Made by a program: the position numbers and the translations under genes
Notes under the pieces: generated by a model
What the model saw: only the letters and a program-made list of their open reading frames with translations
Told to the model about the DNA's origin: nothing
The model's database searches: none
Shown here: positions 1-8,816 of the stretch, piece by piece
Layout of the letters: the number at the start of each line of letters is the position of its first letter
Position numbering within the stretch: position 1 is the first letter of the stretch
Assembly: GCF_025567345.1 (NCBI RefSeq)
Contig: NZ_JAOQJS010000005.1
Coordinates: 124,001-188,000, forward strand
Source: Coprococcus ammoniilyticus
GTDB lineage: Bacteria > Bacillota > Clostridia > Lachnospirales > Lachnospiraceae
Direction: 5' to 3'
DNA: 64,000 bases

Positions 1-253
1 TATCTCATTCATGACGATAACGGAATCACCGGACCGGATTAGGGCCGCTCAGAGCTGGTCTTCCTGAATGACTCCTCTAAGATACTTCCACCAAATGTAT
101 CTCTCTCTGTAGATTCTTCGTTCAGTACTGTTCTCATCAACACGTTATTCAAAGTATATTTCAACTGTTCCGCACTGTCAAGTAGCTTTTTCCGGTTTTA
201 TTATCATTTTTTTCTTATTGAATGATCTAAAGATTTTCCGTTAATACCTAAGA
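1..253. other. Window edge without a recognisable gene
   Basis: No complete gene is visible here. On the minus strand a stretch of about 26 codons ending near position 52 reads like the C-terminus of a protein (it contains YIWWKYLRGVIQEDQL before a stop), but it has no start and is closed upstream by a stop, so it may be a gene remnant. The plus strand has an open frame from the window edge to a stop at 40-42 that could be the tail of a gene lying outside. Neither can be identified. Confidence 0.3.
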
Positions 254-1054
254 CTATGGTCTCTGTCCAAGTCCGCCTTCCAGAGTGATCGTCTCTCCTG
301 TCATATATTTGAAATCAGGGGATGCAAGCTGTACACATACACGTCCGATCTCAAGCTCTGAATCACCGAAATGACCCATCGGAGGTGTATGAACATTCTT
401 GTCAAATGCATCCGGATATGCATTCTTGAACTGCTCTAACTGTGCTGTCCATGCAAGCGGGCAGATGATATTTACATTTACGCCATCCTTTGCCCATTCT
501 GTTGCTGCAACTCTTGTAAGTCCACGAATTCCTTCTTTTGCTGCTGCATACGCACACTGTCCAAAGTTACCGAACAGACCTGCGCCGGATGCGAAGTTGA
601 TAACGGATCCCTTGCTCTCTTTCAGATATGGATAGCACGCTTTCATATAATAAAAGGTTGCATACAGTCCGGAATATAATGCCAGATTAAACTGATCTGT
701 TGTATGGTCAGCAAGCGGAACACCGGATGCCGATGCCTGTGCATTATTAACCAATACATCGATACTGCCAAATGTATCGATCGTCTGCTTTACAACATTT
801 GCAACGACTGCCTCATTATCCGCACCGGCAGATACATCTGCTGCAACAGCCAGAACCTTTATACCATATAAGCGTTCCAGTTCTTCCTTTGCATCTTCCA
901 ACTTCTTCACATTTCGTCCTGTGATCACGACATTTGCGCCTTCTTTTGCATATGCTGTAGCGATACCGTAACCGATCGAACCACATCTGCCATCACTTAA
1001 TACGGCACGTCCTCCACCTGTGACAATAACTGTTTTACCTGTTAAAAATCCCAT
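254..1054 (-). CDS. SDR family oxidoreductase
   Basis: A 266-residue short-chain dehydrogenase/reductase, the usual length for classical SDRs. The N-terminal Rossmann strand carries a glycine-rich nucleotide motif (VTGGG ... GSIGYG, residues 11-30) that is stretched by about eight residues compared with the usual TGxxxGIG spacing. NNAQ near residue 103 and the catalytic set S156, Y169 and K173 (YAAAK) are present, so the enzyme should be active with NAD(P)H; the substrate cannot be read from the sequence. Start ATG follows AAGGAGAAAA. It lies just downstream of the broken EAL gene with about 107 bases between them. Confidence 0.85.
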   Translation of the reverse strand: MGFLTGKTVIVTGGGRAVLSDGRCGSIGYGIATAYAKEGANVVITGRNVKKLEDAKEELERLYGIKVLAVAADVSAGADNEAVVANVVKQTIDTFGSIDVLVNNAQASASGVPLADHTTDQFNLALYSGLYATFYYMKACYPYLKESKGSVINFASGAGLFGNFGQCAYAAAKEGIRGLTRVAATEWAKDGVNVNIICPLAWTAQLEQFKNAYPDAFDKNVHTPPMGHFGDSELEIGRVCVQLASPDFKYMTGETITLEGGLGQRP

Positions 1055-1161
1055 TTTCTGTTTTCTCCTTATATTATTTGAAATCCGATACCTTCAGACT
1101 GCTTTCCGGCCTTATACAAATGTCCCAGTCCGTTTGTATCATATATAATGCTCATTATCTT

Positions 1162-2728
1162 CTATATCTTTCGATCATATCCTCCCACTGACAGCCTGCT
1201 TTCAAATGCACTCTGTTCTAATGGTTTATCATACAGATAGCCCTGTGCATGGTTACAGCCAAGTTCCAGAAGAAATCTTGCCTGCTCCTCCGTCTCAACT
1301 CCCTCGGTTATGACATTCAGATTCAACTGTCTTGCCATCTGAATGATACTCTTAATAATGATCTGATCCTGTGTTGAAAATGCCTCATGATTGATAAATG
1401 ACCGATCAATCTTAATCTCGTTTACCGGGAAATCCCGAAGAACACTCAAGGTCGAACAGCCTGTACCAAAGTCGTCAATCGATGTCGCAATGCCTGCTTC
1501 TGACATATTTCTGATAAAGTCATACAGATCCTTCTGTTCACTCGCTTCTGTCGTCTCTGTTACTTCTATGATGATATACTTTGGATCAATATCATACTCT
1601 TTTATGATCCTTATAATTCGTTCCGCCAACATCCGTGGATCATGCCCAACCCCGGAAATATCATTTCTCGATATATTCACAGATATCGGAACAAGCTTAT
1701 ACCCTTTCTCAATCCATTCATTTATAGCCTCACATACCCGCTTCAGGATATACAGATCCAGATGAATGATAAATCCATTCCTCTCCATGGTCGGAATAAA
1801 CCGAAATGGTTGTATCACTTCTCCGTTACGAATCCATCTTGCAAGTGCCTCTGTACCTACGATCTGACCTGTCCGGATATCAACCTTCGGCTGATAATAC
1901 ACCTGAAATTCCCGTTTCTCCAACGCCTCAGGAAGCATCTGTTCCATCCGCTGAACATCTACTGTTTCTTCCAGCATCTTGTCCGTTAAAAACGCATACG
2001 GGAGCTTGTGCTGTCTGGCATAACTGACGGCAATCGACAAACCATTCATAATATTTCTGGGATCTCTGTCCTTTGCCGTTATCTCATAGGCACCTGCCGC
2101 TGCCGCTATATATACCGGAACGACCCGTCCCATATACTTTGCTGTTACCTCAACCTTTTCCAGAAGATGAAGGAACTCTGCCGTTCTGCTTTTCTTGACC
2201 AGCGCCATGAAATTATCTCCGCCCAGATGCGCCAGTGTCTCGTCCTCTGCCAGCCATTTTCTGACAGCGACTGCATAACGCTTGATCATCAGATCACCTT
2301 CTGCACCACCATACTTATAGCTGAGCAGTCCAAAGCTTTTCAGGTTAAAATAAAAGCCGTTGTAATGACAGAAGGAGCAGAGCTATATCTTCTTTTTCTT
2401 CCTCGCTTCATTCTACATTTTCATATGGGAATGCCGTAAGCTCACAATATCCGTTTTCTACCGCTTGAAATGTCTTCTGATATTTGCCTTTCTCGGAATA
2501 CAAACCATCCCCGGCATAGAATACATCATGACGATCTTCAGCCTGTACAGATTTGATATTTGCCTCAATGTGCAAATGTCCCGCTACCCTGCCGATCTTA
2601 AGCCGCTCAGCCAGAGGTTCGATCGCCTTTTTGAATCCATCAAATGAATTCTCAAACTGTAATAATTCCTGTACATACAGTTCTATATCTTTTTTCTTAA
2701 TTCTCTCTCTGATATCATCCACTGTCAC
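1162..2728 (-). pseudogene. Broken GGDEF/EAL-type cyclic-di-GMP phosphodiesterase
   Basis: Two pieces of what looks like one roughly 520-codon gene. The N-terminal piece starts at a GTG at 2728 (ribosome site GGGAGG seven bases upstream) and runs 106 codons to an in-frame TGA at 2408-2410. The downstream piece, open from about 2360 to 1162 in another frame, reads through FNLKSFGLLSYKYGGAEGD into a degenerate diguanylate-cyclase-like segment (LGGDNFMAL) and a full EAL domain with EAL, the NxSR-like NISRND, EVTE, DDFGTG and EGVET motifs. Thus at least one stop codon and one frameshift separate the halves. The EAL half alone (ATG at 2289, 375 codons) keeps its catalytic residues and could in principle be expressed, but has no obvious ribosome site. 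Normal role of the family: hydrolysis of cyclic-di-GMP. Confidence 0.75.
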
Positions 2729-2921
2729 GGGTGATCCTCCCTCTCATCTTTACTACTCTATACTCCGAAAATTATTATTTTACATACAAACAATCATGTG
2801 TTTATTATAACATGCTTTTCTCTTTTATGGGAAAAAAGATAGTTTTTTGATAGATTTTGAACAGGTTGGAAATCACATGACAGGCGTTATTTCTTATATG
2901 ACAAATATACAGGTGTTACAA

Positions 2922-4010
2922 TTACCACCATGAAAATAGAATACCTGTAAGCGGTGACAACACGATCATGATCATGGAAAATGTAAAAGATTCCATAGAG
3001 ATCAATGTTGCCCTCTGTTCCGAAGGGAACATATTCTGAAGTATCGTATTTGTTCTTACCTGTAATGCATCATCACTAAATGCCGCAATAAATCCACCTA
3101 ATGTCATAATCACATAATTACCAGAATGTTCCACTGCTATACCAAGAAGAACAAGGAATCCGGTTAATACAAATACTGTTCTGTACCGTAAACGATCACA
3201 CAACAGAATCACCCTTGCTCCAAGGATTCCTCCAAGTTCCATAATAAAGAGTGCCATTCCAAGCAAGGCATTTGGGATTCCACTCTCCGGCAGCTTAGCC
3301 TGTAAGAAAAATAACAGTAAAATATCCCCTGCTCCTACCAGCGAATTTACCAACATCAAAACTATTGCTCTCCTTGCATCCTTTAGAAACTGAATACTTT
3401 CCCACCAGCAGTCAACCAATGCACGGACAATTGTATTTGCCTTATGATCCCTGTGTTCTCTATGTTCCCATATTCTATTTAAAACAAATATCTGAATCAG
3501 ACACATTAAAATATCCGTTCCATATGCGGCTCTATAACCAATGTATAACGCAAATCCTGCACACAAAGTTGATATTCCATTACACAAACGGTATATACTC
3601 AACTGATCTGATTCATATTTTGCATAATAGGATTCTTCTCCATAGATTTTTAAAGAATCATATGCTAAAGCATCTCCCGATCCTGATGAAAAATTGTAAC
3701 TCATCGCATGAAGTGCAATAGACAGACATATCGTAAACAAATTCCCTGATGCGATCATAACAACATTTGCAATCATTCGTAAAATACTGCTCACAATCAA
3801 CATATTTTTTCTTCCAAATACATCCGCAAATATTCCTGACGGTATCTCAAAAATAATGCTGGTTACATGAAAGACCGTTTCCACAAAACCTATTTCGACC
3901 AAACTATATCCTCTGGCAGCCAATATTGCCACCCAAGCCCCTGTTAAAGATAAATTTCCAAGGACGGATGATGTGTATAAATATCCTATTTGTTTTCTAA
4001 TTGTGTTCAT
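2922..4010 (-). CDS. MFS drug-efflux-like transporter, short at the C-terminus
   Basis: A 362-residue polytopic membrane protein of the major facilitator superfamily. The loop between helices 2 and 3 carries the classical signature as GIFADVFGRKN (residues about 58-68), and the protein has the two-bundle hydrophobic pattern of a drug/proton antiporter. Full-length relatives run near 400 residues with 12 helices; this one stops right after LTGILFSWW, so the last helix is missing or shifted out of frame. The N-terminus reminds me of the tetracycline exporter Tet(40), but I cannot confirm that. Translation starts at ATG 4010 behind AGGAGA, which is itself in a hairpin (see leader at 4018-4172), pointing to inducible expression. 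Confidence 0.7.
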   Translation of the reverse strand: MNTIRKQIGYLYTSSVLGNLSLTGAWVAILAARGYSLVEIGFVETVFHVTSIIFEIPSGIFADVFGRKNMLIVSSILRMIANVVMIASGNLFTICLSIALHAMSYNFSSGSGDALAYDSLKIYGEESYYAKYESDQLSIYRLCNGISTLCAGFALYIGYRAAYGTDILMCLIQIFVLNRIWEHREHRDHKANTIVRALVDCWWESIQFLKDARRAIVLMLVNSLVGAGDILLLFFLQAKLPESGIPNALLGMALFIMELGGILGARVILLCDRLRYRTVFVLTGFLVLLGIAVEHSGNYVIMTLGGFIAAFSDDALQVRTNTILQNMFPSEQRATLISMESFTFSMIMIVLSPLTGILFSWW

Positions 4011-4017
4011 AAAAAAA

Positions 4018-4172
4018 TCTCCTTATCTATTTTTCTTAAATGGATAAGGAGATAGTGTACTTTTTTATTACGTTTTATATCATTGTTCTGATATATGACT
4101 TGTTCTAAAAAAAGGCGCACTATCCCCGTAAGGAACACATGTATAACCTTTTTTCAGTTGTAGATTTGTCAT
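4018..4172 (-). promoter_or_regulatory. Attenuator-like leader of the MFS gene
   Basis: The leader RNA contains three segments that can pair in two exclusive ways. Segment A (GGGGATAGTG, about 4117-4126) can pair with segment B (CACTATCTCC, about 4048-4057 region, one G-U pair). The end of B (TCTCCTTATC, 4043-4052) can instead pair perfectly with GATAAGGAGA (4018-4027), which contains the ribosome site of the transporter. Segment A lies inside a short leader reading frame, so ribosome position could choose between the structures, as in known drug-inducible attenuators. The pairing is seen in the sequence; the regulatory effect and the inducer are inference. Confidence 0.6.
4080..4172 (-). CDS. 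Putative leader peptide, 30 residues
   Basis: A 30-codon frame from ATG 4172 to TGA 4080, containing CVPYGDSAPFF, followed by the transporter 70 bases later. Its ribosome site is weak (GGAAA). A second, better placed but shorter frame (ATG 4140, AAAGG upstream) encodes only MCSLRG and stops inside the pairing segment. One of the two may be the translated control peptide. Nothing in the sequence tells which. Confidence 0.35.
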   Translation of the reverse strand: MTNLQLKKGYTCVPYGDSAPFFRTSHISEQ

Positions 4173-4226
4173 TTTCCAGAACATAATCTTAATCCTTTCA
4201 ATATCAACTCATAGAATTGTACGGTT

Positions 4227-4255
4227 AGGATAGCATATCCTGCCTTCATTTGCAA
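4227..4255 (-). promoter_or_regulatory. Promoter of the MFS leader
   Basis: TTGCAA at 4250-4255 and TATCCT at 4227-4232 separated by 17 bases, with TGC directly upstream of the -10 (extended -10). It would start transcription about 55 bases before the leader frame. Confidence 0.6.
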
Positions 4256-4267
4256 GGGTATAAAAAC

Positions 4268-5170
4268 TCACTTTATTCGCAGCATTACCGAAAACTGCTT
4301 ATCTTTTACCTCTGCTGAAACCACATGCCCCAGCTTATCGGCCAGGCATTTTACAACATATAAACCAAGTCCTGCGCCTTCCTCCCGGCGGGAATTGCCA
4401 CGGTAGAAGGCGTCAAATACATGGTCGATATCGATCTCATTGTCAGCCTCTATGTCATTCGTGAATGTAATGGATACTCCGTCCGCATCCTGTTGTAAGC
4501 AGACGCTGATTCTGGTATCCGCATATTTTCTGGCATTAGAAAAGAAATTTGTAAATATCCGGTTCAGCACTTTCTCGTTGCTCTGAACCCAGACTACACT
4601 TTCCGGTATGTCAAATGCTGCCTGAATCCCGGACTCCTGAATCCATTCATACTGCTCCAGCACAAGTGCTGTCAAAGTTCTTGCCACATCTATATTCCTG
4701 ATGTCAATGGCTTCATCCTTTGCCTCTGCATAAGATACCTCAAAAAATGCATCCGACAACACACGGAGATACTCTGTCTTTGCGATCGCGATATCCAGAT
4801 ATTCCATATCCCGGTCGTCTATGCGTCCACCTTTTTTCATCAACTGCAGATATCCTTTTACTGCTGTAAGGGGTGTTCTGAAATCATGAGAAATGCCTGC
4901 GATCACATTTTTCAGTCTGGTTCTGTCCTGCTCCAGCGCACGGTTTCTCTCCTTGATCTGATCCGAATAATCATTTAACGCTTTTGCAAGAGCTACGATG
5001 TCACGATCAAAATATTCCACATGGATCTCCTGATCCACTCCTCCATGCAAGCGTTTCTGAAGCTTGGCTGCAAATATCCGCATCTGTCTTTTATATTGTA
5101 TCAAACGTATAAAAAGGACTGCTGCCAGTAAAAGCAACAGTCCTGAAATTATGATATACCATTTATCCAT
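4268..5170 (-). CDS. Sensor histidine kinase, now without partner
   Basis: A 300-residue membrane histidine kinase. One hydrophobic helix at residues 4-24 anchors it, followed by a short linker, the dimerisation/phosphoacceptor helix with H95 in SHDFRTPL, the N-box near residue 205 (FTNFFSNARKYA) and the G-box GAGLGLYVVK near 270. It lacks an extracellular sensor domain, like small kinases that sense peptides or antibiotics through a partner transporter. The gene directly upstream that should encode the response regulator is reduced to a stub (5288-5371), so the kinase is probably an orphan left from a deletion. Confidence 0.85.
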   Translation of the reverse strand: MDKWYIIISGLLLLLAAVLFIRLIQYKRQMRIFAAKLQKRLHGGVDQEIHVEYFDRDIVALAKALNDYSDQIKERNRALEQDRTRLKNVIAGISHDFRTPLTAVKGYLQLMKKGGRIDDRDMEYLDIAIAKTEYLRVLSDAFFEVSYAEAKDEAIDIRNIDVARTLTALVLEQYEWIQESGIQAAFDIPESVVWVQSNEKVLNRIFTNFFSNARKYADTRISVCLQQDADGVSITFTNDIEADNEIDIDHVFDAFYRGNSRREEGAGLGLYVVKCLADKLGHVVSAEVKDKQFSVMLRIK

Positions 5171-5287
5171 GTATACAAATTCTCCTCAGGCTATCAAAGA
5201 TCCAACACCCTAATTGAACCATCTTTTCTTATAGCTATTATATGATAACACATATGATTTCTATGTATTCCCGGTCGTCATATTTCT

Positions 5288-5371
5288 TTATCTTTGTCCG
5301 GTTTCCGCCATATATTCACAGATGAGATGATTGATCTCTCTGTCATCTTCAATCACAAGTAGCTTTGGCAT
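5288..5371 (-). pseudogene. Stub of a response regulator gene
   Basis: ATG 5371, behind GGAG, opens a 27-codon frame that begins MPKLLVIEDDREINHLI, the first strand and acidic pocket of a receiver domain, and then stops at TAA 5288-5290. Response regulators have about 225 residues, so nearly all of the gene is gone; the 117 bases up to the kinase do not hold a recognisable remainder. The position directly ahead of the kinase fits a former two-component operon. Confidence 0.8.
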
Positions 5372-5390
5372 ATTGTTTCTCCATAAATCG

Positions 5391-6224
5391 TTAGTTTTTA
5401 CATCTAAGCTCTACGCACACAACCTCCGGATAATTGAACAGGCGAACCGGAATTATGCTGTTGCCAAGTCCCCTGCTGACTATCATTTCTGTATCTGCGC
5501 GGTTATATTTTCCTGATGTGTATTCCGGTAAAAATCCCTGATCGGGTGCAACGATCCCCCCGACAAATGGAAGTCTGATCTGTCCTCCATGTGCATGTCC
5601 GGTCAAGACAAGATCAGCTCCGGCATTTGCATAGTTCTGAAGGTACTGTGGCTCATGCGCAAGTACGATGGATAATTCATTTTTCTGCTCCTGAAGCAGA
5701 TTCTTTAATGTCTCATCACTCAAATGCTGATCATCTAACCCGATCAACATGAAAGAGGAATCCCCTTTCTCAATGCAGACGGCTTCATCATCCAGATCAT
5801 ATGCTCCGGCAGCAAGGATCCCCTGCATCATCTGTTCATTTTCCGATGGATCAAGCCAATATTCATGGTTGCCGGTCACATAATATACCGGTGCGATCTT
5901 CACTGCTTCTTTCACAAATGCTACCGCACGTTCTACATTTGTATGATTGGAGTCCACCAGATCCCCGGTAATAACGATGATATCCGGCGAACAGCTTCGT
6001 ATGGTTTCTAACAGCTTCTTATTCTCTTTTCCAAATGCAGCATTGTGCAGATCCGATATCTGTACGATCCGGTATCCATCGAGATCCGCACCAAGCTTTT
6101 CTGATTCATATGTATATGTAGTGATTACCAGATGCTTATTCTGATACAGACAAAACGGAATCAAAATAATGATTATAAGCATCAGAATCAGGATCTTTTT
6201 GTGTGGTATTTTTTTCATTTTCAT
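5391..6224 (-). CDS. Membrane-anchored metallophosphoesterase (YaeI-like)
   Basis: A 277-residue calcineurin-like phosphoesterase with an N-terminal hydrophobic anchor (residues 9-26) and the complete set of metal-binding motifs: SDLHN near 57, GDLVD near 87, GNHEY near 118, a late AHEP and GHAHGGQ near 205. The family uses a two-metal centre; members related to YaeI/YkuE act outside the membrane on phosphodiester substrates such as UDP-diacylglucosamine, but the substrate here is unknown. It sits between the response-regulator stub and the amino acid transporter operon, whose terminator (6317-6369) separates the two units. Confidence 0.8.
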   Translation of the reverse strand: MKMKKIPHKKILILMLIIIILIPFCLYQNKHLVITTYTYESEKLGADLDGYRIVQISDLHNAAFGKENKKLLETIRSCSPDIIVITGDLVDSNHTNVERAVAFVKEAVKIAPVYYVTGNHEYWLDPSENEQMMQGILAAGAYDLDDEAVCIEKGDSSFMLIGLDDQHLSDETLKNLLQEQKNELSIVLAHEPQYLQNYANAGADLVLTGHAHGGQIRLPFVGGIVAPDQGFLPEYTSGKYNRADTEMIVSRGLGNSIIPVRLFNYPEVVCVELRCKN

Positions 6225-6316
6225 CTATTCACGGTCACAAATAACCGCTCCCATCTTTTATCTATCGTCTTTACCCTGCGATACTTCCTGCCTGTAATAT
6301 TTTGATACAAAAAATA

Positions 6317-6369
6317 ACGCACGACAAATCTTATTCCTCTTATAGGATATAAAATCATTTGTCGTGCGT
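6317..6369 (-). terminator. Terminator of the amino acid ABC operon
   Basis: A perfect 13-bp stem (6317-6329 with 6357-6369, ACGCACGACAAAT and its complement) followed on the minus strand by TATTTTTT. It lies 12 bases after the stop codon of the ATPase gene. Confidence 0.85.
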
Positions 6370-6380
6370 CAAATAAATAA

Positions 6381-7160
6381 TTATGAATATGATGACAAGA
6401 ACTGCTTCGTACGTTCCTGTTCCGGATTGTCAAATACCTCTTCCGGTCTGCCCTGCTCAAGTATATATCCATCATCCATGAATATAACCTGACTTGCCAC
6501 GTCTCTTGCAAATGCCATCTCATGAGTGACAATTATCATCGTTGTCTTTTTCTCTGCAAGATTTCTGAGAACCTTCAGCACTTCGCCGGTAAGCTCAGGA
6601 TCAAGAGCTGATGTCGGCTCATCAAAACACAAGATATCCGGTTGCATAGCAAGTGCTCTTGCGATCGCAACTCGCTGACACTGACCGCCTGATAACTGAT
6701 GTGGATAATTGTTCATCCGGTCTCCCAGTCCCATCTGACGCAGAAGATCTTCGCCCTGTACTCTTATCTCATCCAGTATGTTCTTTTTATTTGCCTTATA
6801 GTCCGGTCTTTCCTTTGCCAGAAGCTCTCTTGCCAGCATAACATTCTGAAGTGCTGTATACTGTGGAAACAGATTAAATGACTGAAACACCAGTCCAAAG
6901 TGCAACCGCTTCTTCCGAACCTCTGACTCCTTAAGTGTCTCCGGCTTATCCGTATCGAGAAGGATCTCATTATTTACACGGATAATTCCGTTATCCGGCA
7001 TTTCAAGGAAATTCAGGCAGCGAAGCAATGTAGTTTTACCGCTTCCTGATGATCCTATGATCGACAGAACCTCTCCCTGCTCTAATGAGAAGCTGATATC
7101 CTTAAGTACATCGGTCTTACCAAACTTCTTTTTTATATGTTCAACCTCTAATATCGCCAT
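6381..7160 (-). CDS. Polar amino acid ABC transporter, ATP-binding protein
   Basis: A 259-residue ABC ATPase of the GlnQ/HisP type, full length. Walker A is GSSGSGKTT (residues 36-44), the signature is LSGGQCQR near 155 and Walker B is ILCFDEPTSALD near 180, followed by the switch histidine in VTHEM. It powers the importer formed with the permease just upstream (13 bases apart) and the lipoprotein. An extra stretch of about ten residues before the signature (LLAKERPDYKANKK) is seen. It is the last gene of the operon and is followed by a strong terminator. Confidence 0.92.
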   Translation of the reverse strand: MAILEVEHIKKKFGKTDVLKDISFSLEQGEVLSIIGSSGSGKTTLLRCLNFLEMPDNGIIRVNNEILLDTDKPETLKESEVRKKRLHFGLVFQSFNLFPQYTALQNVMLARELLAKERPDYKANKKNILDEIRVQGEDLLRQMGLGDRMNNYPHQLSGGQCQRVAIARALAMQPDILCFDEPTSALDPELTGEVLKVLRNLAEKKTTMIIVTHEMAFARDVASQVIFMDDGYILEQGRPEEVFDNPEQERTKQFLSSYS

Positions 7161-7172
7161 ACAGCTCCTCCT

Positions 7173-7859
7173 CTATCTGAAGAAATCCAGTTTCTTCTCT
7201 AATTTTCCAAGTAAAACAGTAAGTACACCATTCCAGATCAGATAATAGAATGCGCAGAAGAACAATGGCCATATCGCACCTGAGATTCCCTGTGAACCTT
7301 TCATGAACGCCTGTCCTGCCCAGATAATCTCCTGCAACGCAATGATACGTGCAAGTGATGTATCCTTAACCAGCGTAATGATCTCGTTGGACATTGCAGG
7401 TACGATCTTCTTTATCATCTGAAGAAGCTTAACCTTGAAGAATATCTGTCTTGGAGTCATACCAAGCACCAGACCTGCTTCCTCCTGTCCAACAGGAATT
7501 CCCTGAATTCCTCCACGATATATCTCTGAAAAATAGCAGGCATAATTCACGATAAACGATACCGATGCTGCCACAAATCTTCCGCCTTCGCCACCACCCC
7601 AAATCGGGTTATGGAATACAAGTCCCGGAAAATAATAGATAATAAGCATCTGGATCATCAGAGGTGTGCCTCGAACGATCCACACGATAAATTTCATAAG
7701 ATAGCTAAGTGGCTTAAACTTTGACATAGAGCCAAATGCTATCAAAAGTCCCAATGGAAATGCACCAAGCAAGGTCACAAAGAACAATTTTAAAGTTTGA
7801 ATAAATCCTGTATTAAGCGCCCCAAGTACAATTGGGAGCTGTTCAAAAAACAAATCCAT
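7173..7859 (-). CDS. Polar amino acid ABC transporter, permease
   Basis: A 228-residue integral membrane protein with about five hydrophobic segments and the His/Glu/Gln-type permease layout (WIVRGTPLMIQMLI early, and the EAA-like loop EEAGLVLGMTPRQIFFKV at about residues 126-143 that docks on the ATPase). It probably acts as a homodimer, since only one permease gene is present. Spaced 52 bases from the lipoprotein gene and 12 from the ATPase gene, in one operon. Confidence 0.9.
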   Translation of the reverse strand: MDLFFEQLPIVLGALNTGFIQTLKLFFVTLLGAFPLGLLIAFGSMSKFKPLSYLMKFIVWIVRGTPLMIQMLIIYYFPGLVFHNPIWGGGEGGRFVAASVSFIVNYACYFSEIYRGGIQGIPVGQEEAGLVLGMTPRQIFFKVKLLQMIKKIVPAMSNEIITLVKDTSLARIIALQEIIWAGQAFMKGSQGISGAIWPLFFCAFYYLIWNGVLTVLLGKLEKKLDFFR

Positions 7860-7911
7860 AATAATTTTCTCTCTAAGTAATAATCAAAATAACCGTCTTA
7901 TAGTCTGTTAA

Positions 7912-8703
7912 TTACTTTGTAAGTGCTGCCTGTACCTTGTACTTCTCTGCACATTTCTCCATAGATCCATCAGCCTTGCTGTCTTTGAAAAACTTGTTAA
8001 GCTCTGCTGCAAGATCAGAATCTTTTCTGAAACCTACACCATATTCCTCACTGTTAAGTCCTACTGTATATGTAAGATTTGCATAGCCTGTGCCTTCTCC
8101 TACCATAGCTGCTGCCATAAGGGAATCGATAATTGCTGCATCAGATGTTCCTGCTGCAACTTCCATAAGTGCATCTGACTGTGCCTTAACTGCTGTATAA
8201 TTAAGTCCAAGTTCCTTTGCCTGACCTTCTCCGGCACTTCCTGCTTCTACAGCAAATGTAAGTTCCTTAATGCTGTCTACTGTCTGGTACTGATCTGCCT
8301 TGTCCTGTGGCACTATTACTACCTGTGCATTGTTGCAGTATGCATCAGAACATGCCATTGAGCTTGTAACCTCGTCTATAAGTGTCATACCGTTCCATAC
8401 ACAGTCGATTGTCTTACCATCAAGCTCCATGATCTTGTTGTCCCAGTCTATCTCTACGAATTCTGCTTTCACGCCGATGCTCTCAGCAAATGCGGATGCC
8501 ATGTCTGCATCAAATCCAATCCAGTTACCTGAGTCGTCTTTGTAATCCATTGGTGCGAAATCTGTAACACCAACAACAAGAGTTCCCTTTTCCTTTACAT
8601 ATTCCAGATCACTCTTTGAGTCATTTGATGAATCCTTCTTTCCACAGCCAACCATAGAAAGTCCCATTACTGCTACTAAAACCAGTGCTACTAACTTTTT
8701 CAT
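7912..8703 (-). CDS. Amino acid ABC transporter, substrate-binding lipoprotein
   Basis: A 263-residue periplasmic-binding-protein family 3 lipoprotein. The start at 8703 is chosen because it follows CAGGAGGAAATAATC and gives a proper lipoprotein signal (MKKLVALVLVAVMGLSMVGC, lipid cysteine at residue 20); a longer in-frame start exists but has no ribosome site. The mature part has the SBP_bac_3 pattern (GVTDFAPMDYKDDSGNWIG, DADMASAFAES, later FRKDSDL). It captures a polar amino acid outside the membrane and hands it to the permease encoded downstream. First gene of the operon, so likely most expressed. Confidence 0.92.
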   Translation of the reverse strand: MKKLVALVLVAVMGLSMVGCGKKDSSNDSKSDLEYVKEKGTLVVGVTDFAPMDYKDDSGNWIGFDADMASAFAESIGVKAEFVEIDWDNKIMELDGKTIDCVWNGMTLIDEVTSSMACSDAYCNNAQVVIVPQDKADQYQTVDSIKELTFAVEAGSAGEGQAKELGLNYTAVKAQSDALMEVAAGTSDAAIIDSLMAAAMVGEGTGYANLTYTVGLNSEEYGVGFRKDSDLAAELNKFFKDSKADGSMEKCAEKYKVQAALTK

Positions 8704-8769
8704 GATTATTTCCTCCTGAATATAATTAAAAAGATATATGCCTGCCCCTTCCGGGCGCAACACGATAAC

Positions 8770-8798
8770 ATAGTAACAGTTTATCATAATAAAGTCAA
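8770..8798 (-). promoter_or_regulatory. Promoter of the amino acid ABC operon
   Basis: TTGACT (8793-8798) and TACTAT (8770-8775) with a 17-base spacer, about 67 bases ahead of the lipoprotein start. A GC-rich hairpin (GCCCGGAAGGGGC) lies between the promoter and the ribosome site. Confidence 0.7.
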
Positions 8799-8816
8799 AC
8801 GTAATCTTGTGGTTTA

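Noticed and set aside
1069..1155. A 28-codon minus-strand frame (MSIIYDTNGLGHLYKAG...) between the SDR gene and the EAL gene
   Set aside because: It has no good ribosome site and no recognisable family; it could be a small gene but the evidence is only an open frame in a short gap.
2408..2728. The 106-codon frame as an independent small gene
   Set aside because: It has a proper start, but its frame and the EAL piece fit together as one gene interrupted by a stop and frameshift.
6221..6532. Minus-strand frame overlapping the end of the ABC ATPase and the terminator
   Set aside because: It runs in another frame through the conserved ATPase C-terminus and through the terminator hairpin, so it is not a gene.
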